Below, one piece after another: positions 1 through 6,208 of a DNA stretch of 18,399 nt. The notes under the pieces were generated by a model. That model was not told where the DNA came from. It saw only the letters and a program-made list of their open reading frames with translations, and made no database searches. The stretch is from the NCBI RefSeq assembly GCF_018613065.1, contig NZ_JAGGQW010000097.1, positions 1 through 18,399 of the forward strand. Reading direction: 5' to 3'. The position numbers and the translations under genes are program-made. The DNA comes from Bacillus sp. ISL-7 (lineage in GTDB: Bacteria > Bacillota > Bacilli > Bacillales_B > DSM-18226). Position 1 is the first letter of the stretch. Every line of letters starts with the position of its first letter.

Positions 1-42
1 TTCTATTAGTTGATTTTGTTTGTCTTGCATTTTAAAATTCAT
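1..42 (-). CDS. 5' end of a gene running off the window (14 codons)
   Basis: A minus-strand reading frame starts with ATG at 42 and stays open to the window edge, beginning MNFKMQDKQNQLIE. A clear AAGGAGG ribosome binding site lies at 53-59, about ten bases before the ATG, which is why I call a real start. Too little is present to name the product. A possible promoter lies at 93-121. Confidence 0.5.
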   Translation of the reverse strand, partial: MNFKMQDKQNQLIE

Positions 43-92
43 AGTAGGGCTTCCTCCTTAAGATTCTGAGTTAGAGTGGTATCTATACTCAT

Positions 93-121
93 ATCTTACT
101 GAGGGGCTTTATTTTTTTCAA
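93..121 (-). promoter_or_regulatory. Candidate sigma-A promoter for the gene leaving the left edge
   Basis: On the minus strand TTGAAA (116-121) and TAAGAT (93-98) are separated by 17 bases, and the ribosome binding site and ATG of the edge gene follow. The -10 matches the consensus at four of six positions, so this is tentative. Confidence 0.4.
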
Positions 122-154
122 ACCTGATATTTAACGATCTACAGGAATGCTATC

Positions 155-230
155 CTGCCCCGTTAGTGCCATAAGAAAAAGGCTGCCTCAGCACCCCCCC
201 TTATAGAAGTTAAGCACCCGTTAGTTTAAG
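155..230 (+). repeat. Dispersed CCGTTAG repeat, copy 1 (left and right boxes)
   Basis: Left box CTGCCCCGTTAGTGCCATAAG at 155-175, then an A-run and GGCTGCC, then right box CACCCGTTAGTTTAAG at 215-230. The same left box, middle and right box order recurs at 1820-1903. The right box contains the stop codon (226-228) of the kinase gene next to it, so the repeat and the gene end overlap. Confidence 0.75.
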
Positions 231-1095
231 AAGGAATAATGAGTTTCCAATATTCCCACGCTTTAAGGTAAGCCTCTAAATCGTGTGGATGGACCTTTAC
301 ACAAATTCCGATGCGTGTATATAACTGAACCACTACTTCTTCTATAAGTCTTGATTTTTCAATAGGTACATTATTAAGCAAAGCGAATGAAGCAAGTAGT
401 GTTTCTAAATCCAAATCATCTGGAGATGAACAGAAAGCATAAGTGAAGTCGTAAATTACAGGTCCAATTATCGGTGAAGGATCGATTATTCCAGTTAAAA
501 CTGAATTGTTAAAAACGAAATTGTGGACACCTGTGTCACCGTGAAGTAGGTACTTTTCTTCATTATTTTCATCTTTTCCTATTCGATCAACAATTGATTT
601 CACTTTGAAATAATCTTCAATTGGCAGTAAATCACCTATATTTATACACGCTGATTCCACACTTATTGTATTGAATTCATACCAGGATTGTCTCGGTATC
701 CCTAACCTGCCCCATTTTGCTTCCTGATCGTATTTTTTGTAATGATTGAATAGTTCTTTAGCCAAAGTAATCATCCAGTTAATTTTGGACCCACGATTGT
801 AATGAGTTGTTCCTGTAATAAAAGAATACACAATAAATTCCTTTTCAGGATCGGTATAAAGTAGTTTAGGTAACAAACTAACATTCTGGTAAGCTTGAAG
901 AAATTTTTCCACAAAATCTATCTGTTCTGAGTGATCAAGTTTCAAAACGTATTTTGGTGTACCTTTTTCTGATAAAGTATAAACGAGTCCATCAGTAGTT
1001 CCCTTCATCATATTAATATCTTGATCATTCAGATTAATAATCCCCTTGTCTAGAAGATTCTTGATGATATTTTCAACTTCTAATTTCACTGGCAT
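226..1095 (-). CDS. APH-like phosphotransferase (aminoglycoside/choline kinase fold)
   Basis: The protein carries the signature of the aminoglycoside phosphotransferase (APH, PF01636) superfamily. The catalytic loop HGDTGVHNF has the HxDxxxxN pattern, and GIIDPSPIIGP with YDFTYAF follows as the metal-binding Asp segment. The N-lobe segment YVLKLDH supplies the likely ATP-binding Lys. These enzymes transfer a phosphate from ATP to a hydroxyl of a small molecule; the substrate cannot be told here. I start at ATG 1095 (MPVKLE), which has AAGGGG about ten bases upstream. The frame can extend 15 codons to an ATG at 1140 with a weaker, more distant site. The stop codon falls inside the right box of repeat copy 1, and a further repeat box lies upstream at 1158-1189, so the gene is a single unit between two repeats. 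Resistance cannot be claimed from sequence alone. Confidence 0.8.
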   Translation of the reverse strand: MPVKLEVENIIKNLLDKGIINLNDQDINMMKGTTDGLVYTLSEKGTPKYVLKLDHSEQIDFVEKFLQAYQNVSLLPKLLYTDPEKEFIVYSFITGTTHYNRGSKINWMITLAKELFNHYKKYDQEAKWGRLGIPRQSWYEFNTISVESACINIGDLLPIEDYFKVKSIVDRIGKDENNEEKYLLHGDTGVHNFVFNNSVLTGIIDPSPIIGPVIYDFTYAFCSSPDDLDLETLLASFALLNNVPIEKSRLIEEVVVQLYTRIGICVKVHPHDLEAYLKAWEYWKLIIPS

Positions 1096-1157
1096 TTTAA
1101 ATGTTCCCCTTTTATTAATTATCCTATATAATTCTCCCATCTAATTACAGAATCCTT

Positions 1158-1189
1158 CTTTAACTAAACTGCCCCGTTTGTTCAATAAG
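1158..1189 (+). repeat. Dispersed CCGTTAG repeat, copy 2 (left-type box only)
   Basis: CTTTAACTAAACTGCCCCGT followed by TTGTTCAATAAG forms an imperfect hairpin whose loop is the CTGCCCC segment. The core GTTAG has drifted to GTTTG. It lies between the divergent kinase gene (minus) and tubby-like gene (plus). Confidence 0.65.
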
Positions 1190-1259
1190 AAATGATACTA
1201 TAAATGTCTCCGACGTGTTATATAATATAAATGTTCAATTGAATGTGCTGGAGGATACT

Positions 1260-1793
1260 ATGGAACAGTTTACTTATCAAGTACCTGAAAAGGTGCATAT
1301 TTCAACAATAATACCAATAATAAACGAACAAGGAGATGCTGTATTCGAAATAAGAAAACAACAACATAAATTCCTTGCCCGTATCGTCCACAACTCATTA
1401 CGTGGTGGCATTCCCTATAGTTATAAAATTGCTAATGCGTTTGGGAAACCACTTTATACCATAGACTGCCTGTTTCCAGGCTTTAGGTACAAATTGATTG
1501 ACCATTTATCCTCACAAACCGTGCAGATAGCTTCCAATAGAGTTCAACTAATTGAAAAGGCATATCGTTTTAGATTAAATAACCACGAATATTTTTTTGA
1601 AAAAGATTATACGAGTGCTGGTTACTTAAAATGCGACAATAAACAAGTAGCCAGTGTTTCGATGCCTATTAAAACAAATATTTCGTTGTTCAAAAAGTCG
1701 GAATTAGATACTATTATTATAAAATCAACGACGCAGGAAGTCGCAGGTCTTGCTGCCGTTTTATATCATACGTTCTATTATTACGGTGCTTAA
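1260..1793 (+). CDS. Tubby C-terminal-domain-like small protein, 177 aa
   Basis: The start is ATG at 1260, with GGAGG six bases upstream; an in-frame GTG at 1215 lacks a site of its own. The protein begins MEQFTYQVPEK and is a run of short beta-strand-like segments with recurring aromatic and charged residues (YTIDCLFPGFRYKLID, YRFRLNNHEYFFEKDY). It ends with a hydrophobic helix, VAGLAAVLYHTFYYYG. That arrangement resembles the bacterial tubby C-terminal-like (LURP-one-like scramblase) proteins of bacilli, which have a 12-stranded barrel round a final buried helix. The assignment rests on shape rather than on a diagnostic motif. It has no signal peptide and is probably cytoplasmic or membrane-associated. 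It stands alone between repeat copies 2 and 3. Confidence 0.7.
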   Translation: MEQFTYQVPEKVHISTIIPIINEQGDAVFEIRKQQHKFLARIVHNSLRGGIPYSYKIANAFGKPLYTIDCLFPGFRYKLIDHLSSQTVQIASNRVQLIEKAYRFRLNNHEYFFEKDYTSAGYLKCDNKQVASVSMPIKTNISLFKKSELDTIIIKSTTQEVAGLAAVLYHTFYYYGA

Positions 1794-1819
1794 AATTAAT
1801 GTACAAAAATCAAACTTTT

Positions 1820-1903
1820 GTTCAACTAAACTGCCCCGTTAGTGGAACAAGAAAAGGGCTGCCGTAGCAACCCAATTTGTACTTGTGTACCCGTTACTTT
1901 AAG
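1820..1903 (+). repeat. Dispersed CCGTTAG repeat, copy 3 (best full-length example)
   Basis: The left box at 1820-1851 is a near-perfect hairpin: GTTCAACTAA pairs with GTTAGTGGAAC across the loop CTGCCCC. A second short hairpin follows (GGGCTGC-CGTA-GCAACCC, 1856-1873), then the right box ACCCGTTACTTTAAG at 1889-1903. It has the same arrangement as copy 1. Confidence 0.75.
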
Positions 1904-1943
1904 TACACTATTATATATTTCTCTATTTGTTTATATAACTTTT

Positions 1944-2177
1944 TTAGAAGGAATGTTGTCCAATTGTAAAAACCAGGATTAACAATACTAATCCAACACC
2001 GTCTACTATAATATCCTTCTTTGTTGGTTTTCCAAAAATAAAGCCTTGTAAAAAAATCAATAAAGCCATTAAATAAAGCCATATTATAGAATGTGTTACA
2101 GAAAACAGCCCTACTGATATACCTACCACAACACCTAGATACAAAAATTCCTTTTTTGAAGTCATTTTACGAAACAA
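1944..2177 (-). CDS. Small integral membrane protein, 77 aa
   Basis: I do not recognise this family. The protein is mostly hydrophobic, with likely membrane segments near residues 11-28, 29-48 and 57-73 separated by a short basic loop (GKPTKKD). The probable start is TTG at 2177, because GGAGG sits about seven bases upstream of it; the first ATG (2165) would be about 19 bases from that site. It lies alone between repeat copies 3 and 4. A frame shifted by one across the same bases is a shadow. Confidence 0.55.
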   Translation of the reverse strand: MFRKMTSKKEFLYLGVVVGISVGLFSVTHSIIWLYLMALLIFLQGFIFGKPTKKDIIVDGVGLVLLILVFTIGQHSF

Positions 2178-2244
2178 TCAGTTCCCTCCAAATAAAAACG
2201 GATAGATATATTGTATCATTCGTTTAGAGTATTGAATATTCTTT

Positions 2245-2275
2245 CTTTAACTAACCTGCCCCGTTAGCTTAAGTA
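2245..2275 (+). repeat. Dispersed CCGTTAG repeat, copy 4
   Basis: CTTTAACTAAC and GTTAGCTTAAG form an imperfect inverted repeat round CTGCCCC. It continues into TACATTGCTTCACAAT, and that same downstream run (TTAAGTACA...TTCACAATC) recurs after 15144 and, more weakly, after 3760. The repeat therefore has an extended right-hand variant. Confidence 0.7.
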
Positions 2276-2301
2276 CATTGCTTCACAATGCCCTATGTTT
2301 A

Positions 2302-2345
2302 CTAAAATAAAAAGGATGTAACCATTGAGGTTCCATCCTAAAAAA
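2302..2345 (-). terminator. Rho-independent terminator, minus strand
   Basis: AGGATGTAACC (2313-2323) pairs with GGTTCCATCCT (2329-2339) over a five-base loop with one mismatch. Read on the minus strand, a T-rich run follows (complement of 2302-2312). By its place it may originally have ended the 160-aa membrane protein gene, which is now separated from it by an IS110 scar. Confidence 0.6.
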
Positions 2346-2436
2346 TTATTAATTTAATCCATTCTACAAATGATGGATTCTGCAGAAAACCAACTTTTGT
2401 TAGGTTCCTTAACTTGCATTGGTTAATAAACACCAA

Positions 2437-2534
2437 CGATCAGACGCTCCTCCCCTTTTTAAAAAGATGAATGAGCTGCGTCTATTTAAGAATTGCCATT
2501 TTTCGGGTCTCACAGAAGTTAATTTTCATGGTAG
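2437..2534 (+). mobile_element. Scar: solo right end of an IS110-family element related to IS-A
   Basis: This stretch matches the non-coding right end of IS-A (about 13437-13527) over roughly 95 bases, including the run CTCCCC plus T and A tracts, GAGCTGCGTC and ATTGCC. Its last 23 bases are identical to those of IS-A and end in CATGGTAG. No transposase or left end remains. The sequence just after it, TGCAATAAAAAAAGCTG, resembles the bases after CCGTTAG in repeat copy 1 (TGCCATAAGAAAAAGGCTG). The lost element therefore sat at the same point of the repeat as IS-A does. Confidence 0.7.
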
Positions 2535-2600
2535 TGCAATAAAAAAAGCTGTTAAAATGACAACTTGACCTGCACCACTTTGCAACCGTTAATTCAAGAA
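2535..2600 (+). repeat. Dispersed CCGTTAG repeat, copy 5 (left box cut by IS110 scar)
   Basis: The middle part and right box (CAACCGTTAATTCAAG, 2583-2598) remain. The left box is replaced up to its GTTAG by the IS110 right end. The stop codon of the adjacent 160-aa gene (2594-2596) lies in the right box, as for the kinase gene and copy 1. Confidence 0.6.
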
Positions 2601-3076
2601 GATACTTTTACTAGCTTTTTAGTAGTAATTTTTTTGAAGAACCACGGAAAAAAGAATCTATAGATAATAAAATAAACAGGTAGCCCATACCATGTTTCCC
2701 AGTTTTTGTTTACCATGTATCCGACTTTAACTAAGCCTAATTCTAAGAAAAAAGACAATAACGTAAAGGTAAATGCAAAAATCCAGCTTTTTGAAGAGTT
2801 ATAAAAATTAACATAAATTACCGATATACAAGCAGGAACAAAGCTAAGTAGAAAGGAATCGCTAAGCTCGGTAGTATTACTCTTTGCAAGGTCAAATAAA
2901 TCAAATACCGACCCTGCAATAGAATCAGAGATCCAAGTTAAATGTCCAGCTACACCTAATGTAACTAATATCCCTGCCCATGTTAGATTTTTTTTAGGCA
3001 TAAATATCACAATTAATATCGAAATAAGGAATAATATCCAAACATACCATTCACCTTGGTACTTCATAAATTCCAT
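2594..3076 (-). CDS. Multi-pass membrane protein, 160 aa, possibly CBO0543-like
   Basis: About five hydrophobic segments are visible, near residues 11-27, 31-48, 75-92, 97-114 and 130-150, with a basic tail (FKKITTKKLVK). The layout of the second half, with an aromatic loop ending in WETWYGLPVYFIIY, recalls the CBO0543-type proteins of bacilli, and the gene at 17663-18142 shows that type more clearly. The match here is weaker and the function is unknown. The start at 3076 is supported by AGGTGA seven bases upstream. It is a stand-alone gene between repeat copies 5 and 6, and its stop codon lies inside copy 5. Confidence 0.65.
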   Translation of the reverse strand: MEFMKYQGEWYVWILFLISILIVIFMPKKNLTWAGILVTLGVAGHLTWISDSIAGSVFDLFDLAKSNTTELSDSFLLSFVPACISVIYVNFYNSSKSWIFAFTFTLLSFFLELGLVKVGYMVNKNWETWYGLPVYFIIYRFFFPWFFKKITTKKLVKVSS

Positions 3077-3196
3077 AATAAATCACCTAATCCTCTTTTG
3101 CCCAATTAAATTATTTCTAACCATTCTTATCTTTTGTAAATTGGTTCTAAACTATTCAGTTCCTTTCGCCGCAGCAATCCCCGTAGTTCAACTCAA

Positions 3197-3216
3197 GCAC
3201 CCGTTAGCTTAACAAG
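3197..3216 (+). repeat. Dispersed CCGTTAG repeat, copy 6 (right box)
   Basis: GCACCCGTTAGCTTAACAAG preceded by GCCGCAGCAATCCCC, which corresponds to the middle section of copies 1 and 3. A left box cannot be recognised. It lies just past the stop of the hypothetical gene at 3224-3691. Confidence 0.6.
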
Positions 3217-3223
3217 GAAATTC

Positions 3224-3691
3224 TTAATCTTTGTTCAGTTCAATTACATCACAATGATTTAATTTGTGTTTGTTTATAACTTCAAATGCATTTGTTGAAA
3301 CTACTAATTCTAAGTTTTGTGACAAACAAAAGTCTTCTTGGGACCAACCAGTATACTTACCATTCCCCACAAAAACTTTGCCCATCGGTATTAGCCGTTT
3401 AAAATTAGGAAGTATTTTGTTAGGATAAAGTTCTTTAAACAAATCTGAAACAGTTACCTCAACTTCATTAAACATAAAACCATTCAATTCACTGCTTTGA
3501 ATTGAGTCTGCAAGGTTTTCTGTAACAATGAAACAGGGGGTTGATTCGAGTAATTCATCACCAAGCCAACCTTGGAACTCAAAATTAAGATGAGATATCT
3601 CCTTAATTCCATTTGCATATGTATTATTTGAAAAAGTAGTTTTTTCCCCTATTTCTCCTGCTACTTCAGGTTCTAATAAAATAAGTATCAT
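3224..3691 (-). CDS. Hypothetical protein, 155 aa, resembling immunity-type proteins
   Basis: The start is ATG at 3691, because GGGAGG lies seven bases upstream; an in-frame GTG at 3709 would include that site and is rejected. The soluble protein begins MILILLEPEVAG. It contains GWLGDELLESTPCFIVTE, a segment NGFMFNEVEVTVSDLFKELYP, and ends near HKLNHCDVIEL. The combination of a GDxLLES-CFIVTE block, an F-x-DVEV-like strand and a closing LNHCD strand is one I associate with small proteins of the Imm11/Imm43 kind, which protect against toxin domains. No toxin gene is next to it, so this stays a resemblance. It is a single gene between repeat copies 6 and 7. Confidence 0.65.
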   Translation of the reverse strand: MILILLEPEVAGEIGEKTTFSNNTYANGIKEISHLNFEFQGWLGDELLESTPCFIVTENLADSIQSSELNGFMFNEVEVTVSDLFKELYPNKILPNFKRLIPMGKVFVGNGKYTGWSQEDFCLSQNLELVVSTNAFEVINKHKLNHCDVIELNKD

Positions 3692-3739
3692 TTTGGTACC
3701 TCCCTTCACTATTAATACAATAATACTTCAGATACCTTT

Positions 3740-3769
3740 CTTCCACTAACCTGCCACGTTAGTTTAAGT
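3740..3769 (+). repeat. Dispersed CCGTTAG repeat, copy 7
   Basis: CTTCCACTAAC and GTTAGTTTAAG form the inverted repeat round CTGCCAC. It is followed by GTGAAAATATTCACAATC, the same downstream variant as copies 4 and 8. Confidence 0.7.
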
Positions 3770-4139
3770 GAAAATATTCACAATCTATTCACGCTTACCA
3801 AATTACTTTAAATGTGTTTTTCCACAATCTGGCCCTTAACATAAAAAAGAACACAATCCTTACTACAGAATTGCGCCCTATTCTTGAATAATCGACAAAC
3901 TTAGGATATTGGGGAATAAGAAAAGAACATTTCTTTGTCTACCTATTTTACATAGTAACAATTATTAGAAATTATAAAACCCCTCAGAATCGGATGGCTA
4001 TTGAATGCAACAAAATAGCCATTAGGTTTGTCTTTCTTAAGAACCTTAAAAATTTTCTAAAACATGTAAAACTTGTAGAAAAAGAGAGAAAGAAAGAGAA
4101 AAACACCGATTACATATAAAAATCTAATTTTTTTGAATA
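3770..4139. other. AT-rich intergenic stretch, no gene seen
   Basis: No credible reading frame on either strand. It holds a weak hairpin near 3843-3890 that could terminate minus-strand transcription. A 9-bp perfect inverted repeat, ATGGCTATT (3994-4002) and AATAGCCAT (4014-4022), lacks a T-run. A purine-rich run lies at 4080-4105. Confidence 0.5.
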
Positions 4140-4168
4140 TTTACAATAATAAGATTACTAAATATAAT
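4140..4168 (+). promoter_or_regulatory. Strong sigma-A promoter with no obvious gene
   Basis: TTTACA (4140-4145), a 17-base spacer and a consensus TATAAT (4163-4168). Transcription should start near 4175 and run to the terminator at 4556-4608. Confidence 0.6.
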
Positions 4169-4174
4169 AAGGAC

Positions 4175-4608
4175 AAGCAATCAAACGATACACAAAAAGT
4201 AGATAACAGATTAGACTAATTTGAAAGAAGGTGATTCCAATGAAATGAGTTAGGCGAAAGCGTTTTATACATAACGCTGGGTATTAACATGATCACATTT
4301 TTCCTAAGAGAAACCATCTTCTTTTTCTGAATCAATCTGTTAGATAAAAAACTGTTTTTTGTATGATAAGTACAAGCTATAGTAATTTATATAAAATAGA
4401 GGGTGATACCACAAGACTAGCGAAAGCTGAAGGCATATTAATCAATAGGTATTATTTAGGTTTTAAAACTCTAGTATGAGTTCATTATTAAGCCCCCTTA
4501 AAATAAGTTTTTTATAATGAAAGGATTAGTAAAAAATAATGAGTGAGGAAATAAGATAAGCGACCATGTCATTCTGATTAGGATGAACATGGTCGCTTAT
4601 TGTTTTTC
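4175..4608 (+). ncRNA. Candidate untranslated transcript of about 430 nt
   Basis: The stretch runs from the promoter at 4140-4168 to the strong terminator at 4556-4608 and contains no usable ORF. It holds two similar ribosome-binding-site-like leaders about 170 bases apart. GGTGATTCCAATGAAATGAG near 4230 opens a two-codon ORF (ATG AAA TGA), and GGTGATACCA near 4400 has no start codon. Each is followed shortly by GCGAAAGC. A small stem AGCGTT/AACGCT lies near 4258-4280. It could be a regulatory or antisense RNA of the plasmid, a pair of very short peptide genes, or a decayed gene. Sequence alone does not decide. Confidence 0.35.
4556..4608 (+). terminator. Strong rho-independent terminator
   Basis: A perfect 14-bp stem, ATAAGCGACCATGT (4556-4569) with ACATGGTCGCTTAT (4587-4600), then TGTTTTTC. 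It is the strongest terminator in the window, yet no intact gene precedes it. Confidence 0.85.
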
Positions 4609-4661
4609 TATTTTACAGTTATCAATCACCTCTAGTTTGTGTATATGATATGCAATTTCAG

Positions 4662-4903
4662 TTAACTCAAGGTACCCCGATTACAATTGACCAAAAGAAA
4701 GTAAAAAAAGTATTATTTTCTATTGAAGATGTTAAAGATATTCACGATTTACACATTTAGGCAATAACATCAGGATTAGATTCTTTAACTTGTCATTTAC
4801 TTAAAAAATAATGAAAAATGAACAAAACATCTTACAACAAGCAATAAAACTAATTGAAAACAACTTTGGAATTACTCATACAACGATCCAAATAGAAAAA
4901 TGA
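4662..4903 (+). pseudogene. C-terminal fragment of a CDF cation-efflux protein (CzcD type)
   Basis: The reading frame from about 4668 gives QGTPITIDQKKVKKVL, then a segment ending DVKDIHDLHI, then AITSGLDSLTCHLL. These correspond to the cytoplasmic zinc-binding domain of cation diffusion facilitators (EGTP, V-DLHIW-ITSG-LS-H). The conserved Trp after HI is replaced by TAG. A second stop and a frameshift follow near 4809. The last segment, ILQQAIKLIENNFGI then THTTIQIEK, is readable in another frame to the TGA at 4901-4903. The transmembrane half is absent. This is clearly dead, and shows that older gene debris fills the region. Confidence 0.75.
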
Positions 4904-4911
4904 GCTGTCTG

Positions 4912-5028
4912 AACAGTCCATCGGTTCTTCAATTATTGCGCCCGATTGATGAAGATCGCAATATTATAAAGGGTAGCTGAGTATACTCGCGAATATTGAA
5001 CTAAAGAACCCGTTTTAAATGGACTGTT
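4912..5028. repeat. MITE-like imperfect palindrome, about 117 bp
   Basis: The ends AACAGTCCAT (4912-4921) and ATGGACTGTT (5019-5028) are perfect inverted repeats. Inside them GGTTCTTCAATTATTGCG (4923-4940) faces CGCGAATATTGAACTAAAGAACC with good pairing. The structure has no coding capacity and begins within ten bases of the dead CDF gene's end. I see no clear target-site duplication, so mobility is inferred from shape only. Confidence 0.5.
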
Positions 5029-5040
5029 GAAACCATATAG

Positions 5041-5097
5041 TCAAAGAGCCAAAGACGATACTTCTAAATTGCTTCCGCAATAAGGGCACGTTTTCAT
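5041..5097 (-). CDS. Tiny ORF with a CPYCG zinc-ribbon start, probably truncated
   Basis: ATG at 5097 opens an 18-residue frame beginning MKTCPYCGSNLE. CxxCG is half of a zinc ribbon. The frame stops at 5041, close to the palindrome at 4912-5028, so the remainder of a zinc-ribbon protein may have been lost there. A GGAG motif is about 14 bases upstream, which is rather far. It may be meaningless. Confidence 0.25.
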   Translation of the reverse strand: MKTCPYCGSNLEVSSLAL

Positions 5098-5274
5098 TTT
5101 TAATTCATCCTCTCCTCTGTTCATTAATTGGACTCCCCAAAGGGAAGCTTTTAATGTTTTCCATCTTTTTGGGTTTCCTCCTTCGAACTTTTTTCCCTTT
5201 TGACTTGCGAAGCGATTCGGTTCCCCAAAGGGGGATTATTTTTCCCCTTTTGCAAGTAGAACGAAAAACACGCA
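5098..5274. repeat. Gene-free stretch with imperfect direct repeats
   Basis: CCCCAAAGGG occurs at 5135-5144 and 5223-5232, each followed by a pyrimidine run ending in CCCTTTTG (near 5195 and 5246), which makes two imperfect direct repeats of about 60-90 bases. No ORF was seen. The stretch adjoins the large palindromes that follow. Confidence 0.4.
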
Positions 5275-5369
5275 TAGTCAATGGGTCAAGGGCGCTCTTA
5301 GCATAAAAGTTTTTTATGTTGCGATAGCGCCCTTAATAAAAAAGTTTTTGCCCCTTGACCCATTGACTA
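5275..5369. repeat. Nested perfect palindromes, candidate origin element
   Basis: Outer arms of 18 bp, TAGTCAATGGGTCAAGGG (5275-5292) and its exact complement at 5352-5369. A second, overlapping perfect 9-bp pair lies inside them, AAGGGCGCT (5288-5296) with AGCGCCCTT (5326-5334). Inside that is CATAAAA/TTTTATG round a two- to three-base loop. The two outer stems compete for the AAGGG bases, so two alternative folds exist. Such structures are typical of plasmid transfer or single-strand origins, but I cannot assign a type. Confidence 0.5.
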
Positions 5370-5429
5370 GCCGTCTTAGTTTTCAGCCGGAAAGGTTCGG
5401 GTGTCCTACCGGCTGGAAGCTTAGTCGGC
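5370..5429. repeat. Second palindrome of the candidate origin region
   Basis: Arms 5370-5390 and 5409-5429 pair at about 17 of 21 positions, with a solid core CAGCCGG (5384-5390) and CCGGCTG (5409-5415). It directly abuts the nested palindromes on its left. Confidence 0.5.
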
Positions 5430-5760
5430 TTGCGCTGTTTTACGATTCAGAAGGCAAAAGGGAAAAATATCAATCAAAGCAGGCGTTAGCCTGGTATCCT
5501 TTAATCTTTTAATCCTTTAATAATTTATTCTTTTTATTTTTTTAGGTTTTCGGCTCGTTCGGTATGGCCGATAGGTAAAGGAAATCGGAACCTAGGGGGA
5601 GTTTGACCAGAGGGAATTACTCCCCCTGGTTAGCCTTTCCTTTAATGCCGAAGCGACACGTAAGCGTAGCGTCAGAATGACAGAAAGCGTTCTTTGCTTT
5701 CTGATCAGTCTGTAGTGCTGCCGCGCTCATGCTCTCATTAATTATTCTTTTATTACTTAT
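5430..5760. other. Non-coding plasmid-type region with a third large palindrome
   Basis: An AT-rich run with repeated CCTTTAAT units lies at 5490-5545. A long interrupted palindrome follows, with TAAAGGAAA (5576-5584) facing TTTCCTTTA (5636-5644) and GGGGGAGT (5595-5602) facing ACTCCCCC (5619-5626). The pairing extends weakly outwards to TTCGG/CCGAA. A smaller perfect stem is CAGAAAGC (5681-5688) with GCTTTCTG (5696-5703). No reading frame is credible. AT-rich repeats beside cruciform-capable sequence suggest a replication or transfer origin, but no initiator or relaxase gene is in the window. Confidence 0.45.
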
Positions 5761-5810
5761 ATATTTACTATAAACGCCTTAAAATCGCGTTCAAATAAAT
5801 AATTCAAGTA

Positions 5811-5846
5811 AAAAACTCCAACACCTTATCAGGTATTGGAGTTTTT
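5811..5846 (-). terminator. Terminator of the abrB gene
   Basis: AAAAACTCCAACACC (5811-5825) and GGTATTGGAGTTTTT (5832-5846) pair with one mismatch over a six-base loop. The stem carries A and T tracts at both ends, so it can work in both directions. It begins two bases past the abrB stop codon. Confidence 0.8.
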
Positions 5847-5847
5847 A

Positions 5848-6129
5848 TTACGCTAATTGGAATGATTGTTGAATTTCTTTTAATAATTTTTCTGCACCTT
5901 CGCGAGAAAGGATTAATTTACCCTCAGCAAGAGTAAAATTTTTATCAGAAACTTCACCTGTTACTACACAAGTCATATTTGGTTTATATTTTTTCAAGAT
6001 GATCTGATCCCCATCAACGTAAATTTCAAGAGAATCTTTTTCTGCAATATCAAGTGTACGTCTTAATTCGATAGGAATTACTACACGACCTAATTCATCA
6101 ACCTTACGAACAATTCCAGTAGATTTCAT
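5848..6129 (-). CDS. abrB: AbrB-type transition-state regulator, 93 aa
   Basis: The N-terminal DNA-binding half is classical AbrB: MKSTGIVRKVDELGRVVIPI followed by ELRRTLDIAEKDSLEIYVD, which forms the swapped-hairpin dimer. The C-terminal half has KPNMTCVVTGEVSD, with the conserved Cys of the AbrB multimerisation domain. The length is close to chromosomal AbrB (about 94-96 aa), so both domains are intact. AbrB represses many stationary-phase and virulence genes and also itself. The ATG at 6129 has AAGGAG nine bases upstream. The gene has its own promoter (6209-6238) and terminator, so it is monocistronic even though it follows the transfer genes on the same strand. As an accessory copy it may alter host AbrB control or silence nearby genes; that is inference. 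Confidence 0.92.
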   Translation of the reverse strand: MKSTGIVRKVDELGRVVIPIELRRTLDIAEKDSLEIYVDGDQIILKKYKPNMTCVVTGEVSDKNFTLAEGKLILSREGAEKLLKEIQQSFQLA

Positions 6130-6208
6130 TTAACTATTCTCCTTCTTATAAATCATAAAAATATATCTCTATTAATAATCGTCATTTTTCGACATGTTCT
6201 TTAAAAAT

